Source of the DNA: Paracoccaceae bacterium
Lineage (GTDB): Bacteria; Pseudomonadota; Alphaproteobacteria; Rhodobacterales; Rhodobacteraceae
Reading direction: 5' to 3'
DNA length: 64,000 bases
Assembly: GCA_026710155.1 (NCBI GenBank)
Contig: JAPORQ010000045.1
Span: forward strand, 24,813 to 88,812
Shown: one piece after another, positions 26,011 through 34,169 of the stretch
Numbering within the stretch: the first letter of the stretch is position 1
How the letters are laid out: every line of letters starts with the position of its first letter
Translations under genes and position numbers: made by a program
Notes under the pieces: generated by a model
Databases searched by the model: none
The model's input: only the letters and a program-made list of their open reading frames with translations
Told to the model about the DNA's origin: nothing

Positions 26011-26457
26011 ATGAATCTCCTCAAGCTCTGTGTTGGAATTAACACTGTCGAAGAATTGGAGGAGTGGCAGAAGGAACGAAGAAAGAGTGGTGTGTATGCT
26101 TCTCCCGAGCATGTAACCCGGTTTCGACCGAAAAGATATGAGGAAGTACTGAACGGAGGATCATTATACTGGGTAATCAATGGCACCATTGCAGCCCGGC
26201 AAAGGGTTATTGCCTTTGACCAAAGAATTGATCCAGAGGGTATCAAGCGATGGGCTATCGTTTTTGATAATCGGATTGTACGAACCGAACCTGTTCCCAA
26301 AAGGCCTTTCCAGGGATGGAGGTATCTCACACCCAAGAAAAGCCCACTGGATTTACCTTTTCAGGGTCAAACGGGAAGTTTTGAAAATGTTAGGAGGCTT
26401 TTTGAGAAATATCCCTACGAAGAATTCAAAATCACCATTGAACCTTATCCAAGATAA
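26011..26457 (+). CDS. DUF1489 family protein
   Basis: Protein of 148 residues from ATG 26011 (MNLLKLCVGINTVEEL); ATG 25993 would add six residues. Segments HVTRFRPKRYEEVLNGGSLY, GTIAARQRVIAF and RPFQGWRYL match DUF1489, a family conserved in alphaproteobacteria with unknown function. It stands alone between rpsD and a divergent small operon. Its 3' end is duplicated at 27367-27435. Confidence 0.8.
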   Translation: MNLLKLCVGINTVEELEEWQKERRKSGVYASPEHVTRFRPKRYEEVLNGGSLYWVINGTIAARQRVIAFDQRIDPEGIKRWAIVFDNRIVRTEPVPKRPFQGWRYLTPKKSPLDLPFQGQTGSFENVRRLFEKYPYEEFKITIEPYPR

Positions 26458-26505
26458 CCGTATTTAATTCCTGCAATTATGATACCTAGTTCGATGAACT
26501 GCTGG

Positions 26506-26977
26506 TTACCGGTATCTGTACCTTACCACGATCCATGCTGCAAAGGCTTTCCTCATCCTGAGATCAGAATCTAGCAAATTATTGATCATCCCTTCTGCAT
26601 GATCTATTGCATTGATTACTTCCTGACGATCAAAACTCCTTGTTGGGTCATAGTCGGCTTGGTGGCGCATATCTTGTAGGTTCACGAAATAATTGGCGAA
26701 TCTTTTTATCCCTGCGGGAAAACTTGCCATGGCTTCCTGGTTCTTGCACTGTTTTTTGGCAAACGCATGATCAACAGACCGATAAACCTGATTCCATGCG
26801 TTCTCGCTCCTGTCTGCCCCTTCTACCAATGAAGGAATTCGCACAATTCAGACATAGGGCATGGAACATTGCATAATAGGCCGTGCTCAGGGCTCTTTTC
26901 AGGTTAACTTGTCGTGGTCTACCCTGATCCAGACATGCCAATACCCTGACAGTTTGAACAAGATCAAATGGATCCAA
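26506..26977 (-). pseudogene. HEPN-domain-like protein gene, frameshifted
   Basis: Two overlapping frames give one protein. The first (from TTG 26977) reads DPFDLVQTVRVLACLDQGRP, then KRALSTAYYAMFHALCLNCA; the second continues RSENAWNQVYRSVDHAFAKK, then FANYFVNLQDMRHQADYDPT. Together they resemble HEPN proteins, which have a long helix with STAYYAxFH and a second with RHxADY. The shift lies near 26800-26825, in AGAAGGGGCAGACAGG. HEPN proteins are often RNases or toxin partners; this copy should be inactive unless the shift is a sequencing error. The start overlaps the end of the 95-codon gene upstream. Confidence 0.6.
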
Positions 26978-27251
26978 GCGCTTCAGCCTCTTCAGGGGTT
27001 GTGAAGGAAAGAATTGGGAACCTGTCCAGGCCATTGGTTGTATTCTTTATGCCATCGCGCAAGTATCCGATTACATCTGCAACTTTGTTAGGATCAAGCC
27101 GATTGTTTTCGGCCTTGTAAACTACCCTTATACGCAAGATAGGATCACCATCAGCATCTTCGGCCTTTTCAGACTTAAGGCCAATAATCCTGACAGGTGC
27201 CAGTTGTTCCTGAACAATCTTTTTCAATTCCTTGTCAATGTCTTCCTGCAT
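26964..27251 (-). CDS. conserved hypothetical protein paired with the HEPN-like gene
   Basis: Protein of 95 residues (MQEDIDKELKKIVQEQLAPV...) with no named domain that I recognise. The middle (GDPILRIRVVYKAE) looks like a small alpha/beta protein. GGAGGAGAT before the ATG is a strong ribosome site. Its stop lies 14 bases beyond the start of the HEPN-like gene, so the two form an overlapping pair, which suggests a joint role. A 15-G tract lies about 85 bases upstream of its start. Confidence 0.6.
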   Translation of the reverse strand: MQEDIDKELKKIVQEQLAPVRIIGLKSEKAEDADGDPILRIRVVYKAENNRLDPNKVADVIGYLRDGIKNTTNGLDRFPILSFTTPEEAEALGSI

Positions 27252-27333
27252 GGATTATCTCCTCCTCAAACCAAAATATAATATCTCCCCCTATTCGTGA
27301 CAAGTAAAAAGACTGGCCTTATATAAGAATAAT

Positions 27334-27348
27334 GGGGGGGGGGGGGGG
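27334..27348. repeat. 15-base poly-G tract
   Basis: Fifteen consecutive G (27334-27348) between hisS and the 95-codon gene. Long homopolymers slip in replication and can act as phase-variable promoter spacers; it may also simply mark neutral decay. Confidence 0.8.
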
Positions 27349-27366
27349 AGGTATTGAACTGGTGAT

Positions 27367-27435
27367 ATTAAGAAAATGTTATTTTTTTGAGAACTATCCC
27401 TAAGAAGAGTTCAAAATCACCATTGAACCTTATTC
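27367..27435 (+). pseudogene. duplicated 3' end of the DUF1489 gene
   Basis: This stretch matches 26380-26449, the last codons of the DUF1489 gene: GAAAATGTTA, then TTTTTTGAGAACTATCCCTA and TTCAAAATCACCATTGAACC, with a 3-9 base gap. In the copy the Tyr codon TAC has become TAA. It is a dead fragment about 1 kb from its source and in the same orientation. Confidence 0.8.
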
Positions 27436-27464
27436 GCGGTAGAAGTATTGAAAACCAGCAATCA

Positions 27465-28961
27465 TTATTTCTTGGCAAGTACTTCCTTGATTGTGGGTAT
27501 CAGGTTTTCGATTCTGACCTCTTGTTGCCAGTCTCTTGATTTCCACTCATCCAGCGATGCCGTTTCTGAAATTTTTGAACCAAGCTCAAGATCCTTGATC
27601 ATAACCGCCCCCTTGTTTCTTTCTTCTTCCCCTTGGATAATTGCTATGGGGCAGTTCCTGATATCTGCATATTTCAATTGCTTGCCAAAATTCCGTGCAT
27701 TCCCCAAAAATACTTCGGATTTAATCCCCGCTTCACGGAGGTCTGCCACCATCTTTTGATAATCGGCCATTCGATGGCGATCCATGACTGTAACCAAAAC
27801 AGGACCATTGGCCTTGATTTTTTTCGCTTGGCTGCTTTCCTTGGCAGCAATAAGTCTGTCAATACCAATTGAAACCCCAGTTGCAGGAACCTTTTGGCCA
27901 ATAAATCTTTTGACAAGGTCATCATAGCGACCGCCACCAGCAACAGAACCAAATCTTTTTTGCCTTCCCTCTTCATCGAATATTTCAAATGTAAGTTCTG
28001 CCTCCAATACAGGTCCTGTATAATAATCCAATCCTCGCACAATGGAGGTATCTATCGCGAAATTATCCATGCTGGAGTTCTGGGCATTGATAAAATCCAA
28101 TATTTCATTCAGTTCGTATACACCTTCGGATCCCACATCGGTTTCAGCAACCAAATCCCTGAGCTTGTCGAGGATTTCGGTATTGGAATGATTGCCTAAT
28201 TGCAGGAAACTCATGATGGGATCGATTTGGTTCTCGGTCAGTTCGGCTCCCTTGGTGTAATCACCACTTTCATCCAGCCTTCCCTTGCCCAAAAGAAGCC
28301 TAACTCCCTTCGGTCCCAACCTGTCCAATTTGTCCATTGCTCGAGAAACCGCACCGCGAGTTGTGGAATCCGATTCAGCATTTCCTTCTTCAAGTACCCC
28401 GGCTACAACGAGGATACCGTCAAGAATCTTTCGATTGTTTATTTTGATTAGATAATCCTTCTTGGCTATACCCATTGCATCCAGTATTTCGGATGTTAGT
28501 ACAGCCATCTCGGCATCTGCTGCAGCATTGCTTGAACCAACGGTATCAGCATCGCATTGGTAAAACTGACGGAAGCGACCGGGACCGGGTTTTTCATTCC
28601 GCCACACAGGTCCCATTGCATATCTTCGATAGGGCGAGGGCAAGGTATTTCTGTACTGGGCTGCTACCCTGGCAAGGGGAGCAGTCATGTCATAACGCAA
28701 TGACAACCACTTCTCCTCATCCTTCCATGCAAAAACACCCTCATTGGGTCGGTCCAGGTCAGGCAGAAATTTCCCCAGACTATCAAGGTACTCGATTGCT
28801 GGTGTTTCCAGAGGGTCAAAACCGAACTTGTCGAATACCTCGGCAATGACATTCATCATTTGAACCCGAAATTTATGGGCTTCTCCAAAATAATCCTGAA
28901 AGCCCTGAGGTGTTTCCGCCTTTGGACGTACTATTTTCTGCTTATTGGATTTTGCAACCAT
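27465..28961 (-). CDS. hisS: histidine--tRNA ligase
   Basis: Class II aminoacyl-tRNA synthetase of 498 residues that charges tRNA-His. Motif 2 reads YAMGPVWRNEKPGPGRFRQF; the histidine-specific blocks RYDMTAPLARV and RGLDYYTGPVLEAEL are present, and the anticodon-binding domain occupies about the last 95 residues. Length matches the longer alphaproteobacterial form. It lies downstream of dnaE on the same strand, 113 bases away. Confidence 0.95.
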   Translation of the reverse strand: MVAKSNKQKIVRPKAETPQGFQDYFGEAHKFRVQMMNVIAEVFDKFGFDPLETPAIEYLDSLGKFLPDLDRPNEGVFAWKDEEKWLSLRYDMTAPLARVAAQYRNTLPSPYRRYAMGPVWRNEKPGPGRFRQFYQCDADTVGSSNAAADAEMAVLTSEILDAMGIAKKDYLIKINNRKILDGILVVAGVLEEGNAESDSTTRGAVSRAMDKLDRLGPKGVRLLLGKGRLDESGDYTKGAELTENQIDPIMSFLQLGNHSNTEILDKLRDLVAETDVGSEGVYELNEILDFINAQNSSMDNFAIDTSIVRGLDYYTGPVLEAELTFEIFDEEGRQKRFGSVAGGGRYDDLVKRFIGQKVPATGVSIGIDRLIAAKESSQAKKIKANGPVLVTVMDRHRMADYQKMVADLREAGIKSEVFLGNARNFGKQLKYADIRNCPIAIIQGEEERNKGAVMIKDLELGSKISETASLDEWKSRDWQQEVRIENLIPTIKEVLAKK

Positions 28962-29074
28962 GGTAAAATTTCCGGGTAGTGGATTGCCAACTTAAAGTGT
29001 TTCAAGAATATATCACCAAATGCTCTGCAACAATGGGGAAAAGCGTGTCTTGTCATTACCAGACCTGCCTTGAA

Positions 29075-32000
29075 TTAATCCATGGGTGAAACTTTTATAA
29101 CCCCCTCCAGGCTTTTTATCGCCTGTTTCACCTTTTTATTCATTTTATATGTACCTGCAATATCTATGGCTAGTTCTTCCTTTATTTCTTCACAATGTGG
29201 GGAGAAAACAATCCTTGACAATTGGTAATTCGGCAACTCTCGGGTGTTTTCCTCCAGGATTGTCCTGACCTGACCAGGAACTGATACCTTGTCAAAATGA
29301 ATATTGACCTTGACCGGATGGTCTTTGATCAGATTATCAAGGGGTAAAACCTTATAGGTTGAAACCCTGATCTGTTCCTTGTATTTTTCTACTTCCAGAT
29401 GGGCATGGACCAGGGCATTCTCATTCATGACAATATTGCCATGGGAATAGAGTTCTGGTGACAGGAAGGCTTCGATCTCGCCCGTGTCATCGGAAAATTT
29501 GATGAAGGCCATGGTACTTCCAGTACTGGCGATTCGTTTGGTGACCTTGGCGATGATTCCAGCAATAGTGATGGTTTTCTTGGAGCCAAATTTTTTGACG
29601 GAATTTTCCTGCCACTCAAGAATTTCCGAAATCGATGTCAAATTGGAATCGGTTAATCTTTTCTTGTACCTGGTTATGGGATGCTCACTCAGGTAGAATC
29701 CAATCGCTACAAGTTCCTCGGCCAGTTTTTGACCCTGACTCCAATCATTCGAAGGCCGCAAGGCTGGTTTGGGCATGTCCTGGATGTCATCAAAAAGACT
29801 TTGATGATTGCTGGTTGAATTTTGTGATTTGGCATAGTTTGAAAGAATGTCAAAATTGTTGAACAGTTGATGGCGATTCTCGAATAATTTGTCGAAGACA
29901 CCAGCACGAACCATGTTTTCAAAGGCACTCTTTGAAATGGTGGACAAATCAATCCTCTCGGCAAAATCGAATATATCCGTGAAGGGTTCGTCCCCCCTGA
30001 CCTGTTCAACCTTGCGGGCAACATCGACCCCGACACTTTTGATGGCTGAAAGGGAATAAACAATCTTGCCATCCTGTACTTCAAAATCCGAATTGGATTG
30101 GTTGATATCGGGACAGAGGATTTCAATACCCGATTTTTCCAAATCCTTTGAATAGGCCGCCAACTTGTCAACATCATTCAAATCCATGGTCATTACAGAA
30201 GCCATGTATTCCAGATGATGGTTGGCTTTCAGCCAGGCAGTCTGGTAACTGACCAAAGCATAAACGGCTGCATGGGACTTGTTGAAACCATAATGGGCAA
30301 ATGTCTCCAGTTGGTCCCACACTTTTTCCACTGTCTCCCTGGGAATGCCCTTATCATCGGCCCCCTTGAAGAATTCCGGTTTTTCCTTGGCCATTTCGGC
30401 AGGAATCTTCTTGCCCATGATTCTTCTGACAAGATCTGCCCGACCAAGTGAATAGCCGGCCATGACTCGGACAATCTCCATCACCTGTTCCTGATAGACG
30501 ATAAATCCGTTGGTTTCCTCAAGAATATAATCAATGGACTCATGCAGTTTCTGGGCCTTTTTTGTTCCATTCTTGACAGCACAGAAATCACTGATGATTT
30601 CCATCGGCCCTGGTCTGTAAAGGGCAACCATGGCAATAATATCCTCAAATCTGGTTGGCTTCATGATCCTAAGGGCATTGGTCATTCCAACCCCCTCAAC
30701 CTGAAATACCCCCATGGTTCTTCCATTGGCATAGAGATCAAAAGTCTTCTCATCAGTCAGGGGTAAATTTTCTATATCAATTTCCAAGCCGTTTCTGGCA
30801 AGTTTCTCCTGTGTTTTGGCAATCACCGTCAGGGTTTTGACCCCAAGGAAATCCATCTTCACCAAGCCAGCTTCCTCAACCCATTTCAGGTCAAATTGGG
30901 TAACTGGCAACACTTGTTTCCTGTCATGGTAGAGAGGGACTGATTCCAGCAGGGGTTTGTTGCTGATTACTATGCCCCCGGGATGTCGGCTGGTATTTCT
31001 AGGAATGCCTTCAACAACCTCGATCTGATCGAACATGTTCCTGATGTAATCCTGTGATCTTTCGGCCGCTTGCAGGGTTTCATTGCCCTTCCTTTGCTGT
31101 TTGAAGGGAAAACGAGGATCGATTTCCGAGGCCCAAAGGTTGATGAGATGTCTGGGTACACGCAGAATACGCCCAAAATCCCTTATGGCATTCTTGGCCC
31201 CAAGGCTGCCAAAGGTCACAATCTGGGCCACCTTGTCCTCGCCGTATCTTTTCGTGACATACCCCAGGACATCATCACGCTTTTCAGAGCAGAAATCGAT
31301 ATCAAAGTCAGGAAACGACAACCGTTCCGTATTGAGAAATCGCTCGAACAGCAAGGAATACCTGATTGGATCAAGTGTTGTGATATTGAGGGCATAAGCC
31401 ACAAGGGAGCCGGCACCCGAACCCCTACCTGGTCCCACCGGAATGCCTTGTTCCTTGGCCCAGCCGATAAAATCGGCAACAATCAGGAAATACCCTGCAA
31501 AATCGGTATTGTTTATGACCCCAAGCTCGTACTCCAACCTTTCAAAGTAGACATCTTGAGAATCGGCCAATGTGATGGTGTCGATCCTTTTTTGCAAACC
31601 CTCCAGGGTTCTTTTCTTCAATTCCTCACTTTCATCTTCGCAAAATCTTGGTAACATGGGGGGATGGGTCTGTGCATGAAAACTGCATCTCTTGGCAATC
31701 TCGATTGTACTTTCGATTGCTTCCGGCAAATCCTTGAACAGCTGAACCATCTCTTCCTGTGACTTGAGATAATGTTCTGGAGTCAACATCCGTCTGGGAT
31801 CATTTTGTGTCTTGAAGCCTCCGTTCTTGATATAGAACAGCATGTCAACGGAAGTGTATTCTTCGCGATTGACAAGTAAAACATTGTTGGTTGCAACCAA
31901 TGGGAGTCCCAATTCATAGGCAATGTCAATCAACCCGGATTCCGTTTTCATTTCATTGGCGGTACAGGTTGAACCTTCATGTGAATGACGCTGGATTTCC

Positions 32001-32521
32001 TGGTAGACACCTGCAGTGAAAATGGCCATGAGTTCCGATACGATCTTCTTGGCATCAGCATAGGAACCATCAAGCAAATACAATCCCGGGGGACCCTCGC
32101 TCCCTCCAGTCATACAGATCAATCCCTCATGGAAGGCCTTGAGTTCGTCAAGTGTCAGATACGGAAAGACTTTTTCCTGATCCAGATACATTCTGGCATT
32201 CAATTTCAGGAGGTTTTGATATCCCAGTTGATTCTGTGCCAGTAAAACGATGGGAGCTGTATCATCGGGACTGTGAGGGTTAAGGTGGTTGTCCCTGATT
32301 TTTATGTGAACCTGCAACCCTTGTATCGGTTGAACACCCTTGGAAGAACATCCCTTGGCGAACTCAAGGGCCGCAAACATGTTGTTGGTATCAGTTAAAG
32401 CCACAGCCGGCATTTCCAAATCCTGACAGATTTTCGCTATCCTGTTGATGTCCAGAATACCTTCAAGTATGGAAAACTTGCTGTGAACCCTGAGGTGAAC
32501 GAAACGGGGATCAGAAACCAT
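29075..32521 (-). CDS. dnaE: DNA polymerase III alpha subunit
   Basis: Replicative polymerase of 1148 residues. The PHP domain opens with FVHLRVHSKFSILEG; the catalytic acidic motif PDFDIDFCSEKRDD and GPGRGSGAGSLVAYAL lie in the palm; the OB domain (KKTITIAGIIAKVTKRI) is near the C-terminus. Length is normal. ATG 32521 (MVSDPRFVH) is preferred to the in-frame TTG 32539 because DnaE proteins start just before FVHLRVH. Divergent from xdhA. Confidence 0.95.
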   Translation of the reverse strand: MVSDPRFVHLRVHSKFSILEGILDINRIAKICQDLEMPAVALTDTNNMFAALEFAKGCSSKGVQPIQGLQVHIKIRDNHLNPHSPDDTAPIVLLAQNQLGYQNLLKLNARMYLDQEKVFPYLTLDELKAFHEGLICMTGGSEGPPGLYLLDGSYADAKKIVSELMAIFTAGVYQEIQRHSHEGSTCTANEMKTESGLIDIAYELGLPLVATNNVLLVNREEYTSVDMLFYIKNGGFKTQNDPRRMLTPEHYLKSQEEMVQLFKDLPEAIESTIEIAKRCSFHAQTHPPMLPRFCEDESEELKKRTLEGLQKRIDTITLADSQDVYFERLEYELGVINNTDFAGYFLIVADFIGWAKEQGIPVGPGRGSGAGSLVAYALNITTLDPIRYSLLFERFLNTERLSFPDFDIDFCSEKRDDVLGYVTKRYGEDKVAQIVTFGSLGAKNAIRDFGRILRVPRHLINLWASEIDPRFPFKQQRKGNETLQAAERSQDYIRNMFDQIEVVEGIPRNTSRHPGGIVISNKPLLESVPLYHDRKQVLPVTQFDLKWVEEAGLVKMDFLGVKTLTVIAKTQEKLARNGLEIDIENLPLTDEKTFDLYANGRTMGVFQVEGVGMTNALRIMKPTRFEDIIAMVALYRPGPMEIISDFCAVKNGTKKAQKLHESIDYILEETNGFIVYQEQVMEIVRVMAGYSLGRADLVRRIMGKKIPAEMAKEKPEFFKGADDKGIPRETVEKVWDQLETFAHYGFNKSHAAVYALVSYQTAWLKANHHLEYMASVMTMDLNDVDKLAAYSKDLEKSGIEILCPDINQSNSDFEVQDGKIVYSLSAIKSVGVDVARKVEQVRGDEPFTDIFDFAERIDLSTISKSAFENMVRAGVFDKLFENRHQLFNNFDILSNYAKSQNSTSNHQSLFDDIQDMPKPALRPSNDWSQGQKLAEELVAIGFYLSEHPITRYKKRLTDSNLTSISEILEWQENSVKKFGSKKTITIAGIIAKVTKRIASTGSTMAFIKFSDDTGEIEAFLSPELYSHGNIVMNENALVHAHLEVEKYKEQIRVSTYKVLPLDNLIKDHPVKVNIHFDKVSVPGQVRTILEENTRELPNYQLSRIVFSPHCEEIKEELAIDIAGTYKMNKKVKQAIKSLEGVIKVSPMD

Positions 32522-32628
32522 TATCTGGTTCCAATCCAAAGTATCGGGATATTCCGCATGTCAAGCAACCCTTAATTCAATTATCATTAAATTGTGAGCC
32601 AGGTAGAATTTTTATCCAAGACAAGAAT

Positions 32629-32685
32629 TTGACTCAAACCTTGAATTCAATTTAAATTTGCAATTGACTCAAACCTTGAATTCAA
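32629..32685. promoter_or_regulatory. two 22-bp direct repeats in the dnaE-xdhA intergenic region
   Basis: A 22-base sequence beginning TTGACTCAAACCTTGAATTC occurs at 32629-32650 and again at 32664-32685, identical, with a 35-base period. The spacing is about 3.3 helical turns. It lies 84-140 bases upstream of xdhA and 108-164 upstream of dnaE, a place suited for an activator of one or both genes. Within each repeat TTGAATTCAA is itself palindromic. Confidence 0.5.
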
Positions 32686-32768
32686 GATACAAAAACAAAA
32701 ACAAAAAACGAAGCAGTTACAAATCAAAATTGGCGAGTTTAATTTTTTTCCTTTAAAGAAAGGGGTTG

Positions 32769-34169
32769 ATGTCAAAAATAAATTTTTTTATAAATGGACG
32801 GCAAATTGTCGCAGAAGATCCATCCGGGACCACAACATTGCTGGAATGGCTCAGGGAAAAGGCTTTTCTCAAGGGCACAAAAGAAGGTTGCAACGAGGGT
32901 GATTGTGGCGCCTGTACGGTAATCATTGAATCAATGGAAAACAGCAAATTGATTCACTCGGCTGTCAACTCATGTATTTTGTTTCTTCATCAATTGAAAA
33001 ACAAGTCAATCCGAACGATCGAGGGTGTTTCTGACCCTGAAGGAAATTTGCACCCCGTTCAGGAAGCGATGATCAAGTTCAATGGCAATCAATGTGGTTT
33101 CTGCACCCCGGGTATTGTCATGTCACTGGTATCCGCGCATACAAACGGTACGAAAGACCTTGATACGGTATTGGCAGGAAATCTATGTCGGTGTACCGGG
33201 TACGATTCAATCATCAACGCAGGCAAGGAATGTCTACAAAAGCCAAGGCCGGATTGGATTGGCAATATCGGGGTGGCTGCCGGGCAAGTTCCTCAAGATG
33301 CTGGAAATGGAACAATTCGCAATCCCGTCAGCCTTGATGAATTCGCCGATTGGTATGCTGAAAACCCAAAGGCAACCTTGATTGCAGGTGGAACGGATGT
33401 TGGTCTTTGGGTAACCAAAGATCTCAAATCATTACCTTCTCCCTGCTTCATTTCCAATATTCCCGACCTGAAAAAAGTTGGAATCAGTGGCAATGTCATG
33501 ACCGTTGGCGCGGCAACAAGCCTGAGCAAATTTGATGATGTCATTTCAAAATACTATCCCTCCTTGAGTGTCATGATCAATCGCTTTGGTTCGGTACAAA
33601 TCCGCAATGCTGCAACCGTGGGTGGAAACATTGCCAATGGTTCACCCATTGGAGATTTGCCCCCGGCACTCATTGCCCTGAAATCAAAGTTGATCCTCAG
33701 AAAAAAAGATGTCAGAAGAAAACTGCCCCTGGAAGATTTCTTTGTGGATTATGGGGTGCAGGACCGACAATCCGGTGAGTTTGTGGAAGGTGTGGAAATT
33801 CCCCTCCAGCACGAATGGTTCAGGTGTTACAAGATATCCAAGCGAAGGGACCAGGATATTTCGGCTGTTTGTGGGAGCTTTCTCATGGAACTGAATTTTC
33901 AAACGATTGAAGATGTCAGAATTGCCTTTGGTGGTTTGGCTGCGATACCAAAGAGGGCATCTGCAACCGAAGCCTTTTTGCAAGGCAAAACTCTCAACCT
34001 TGAAACAATCCATATGGCCATGGAGGTCATGGAGACAGATTTCAAGCCTATTACAGACATGAGAGCGTCAAGTGCATATCGAATGCAAGTTGCCAAAAAT
34101 CTCCTTTTGAAATACTATTTCGGCAGACAACGCATGTTCGGACACCAACAATCAATCTTGACCGGATGA
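32769..34169 (+). CDS. xdhA: xanthine dehydrogenase small subunit (2Fe-2S and FAD)
   Basis: Subunit of 466 residues. The N-terminal ferredoxin domain has CNEGDCGACTVI; the second cluster motifs QCGFCTPGIVMS and GNLCRCTGY follow; the FAD domain starts near residue 175 (TLIAGGTDVGLWVTKD; TVGGNIANGSPIGDLPPAL). It passes electrons from the Mo centre of XdhB to NAD. ATG 32769 follows AAAGGGG; a TTG one codon earlier is less likely. First gene of xdhABC. Confidence 0.93.
   Translation: MSKINFFINGRQIVAEDPSGTTTLLEWLREKAFLKGTKEGCNEGDCGACTVIIESMENSKLIHSAVNSCILFLHQLKNKSIRTIEGVSDPEGNLHPVQEAMIKFNGNQCGFCTPGIVMSLVSAHTNGTKDLDTVLAGNLCRCTGYDSIINAGKECLQKPRPDWIGNIGVAAGQVPQDAGNGTIRNPVSLDEFADWYAENPKATLIAGGTDVGLWVTKDLKSLPSPCFISNIPDLKKVGISGNVMTVGAATSLSKFDDVISKYYPSLSVMINRFGSVQIRNAATVGGNIANGSPIGDLPPALIALKSKLILRKKDVRRKLPLEDFFVDYGVQDRQSGEFVEGVEIPLQHEWFRCYKISKRRDQDISAVCGSFLMELNFQTIEDVRIAFGGLAAIPKRASATEAFLQGKTLNLETIHMAMEVMETDFKPITDMRASSAYRMQVAKNLLLKYYFGRQRMFGHQQSILTG

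Noticed and set aside
27301..27464. Possible small RNA between hisS and the 95-codon gene
   Set aside because: The sequence is explained by the poly-G tract and the duplicated DUF1489 tail.
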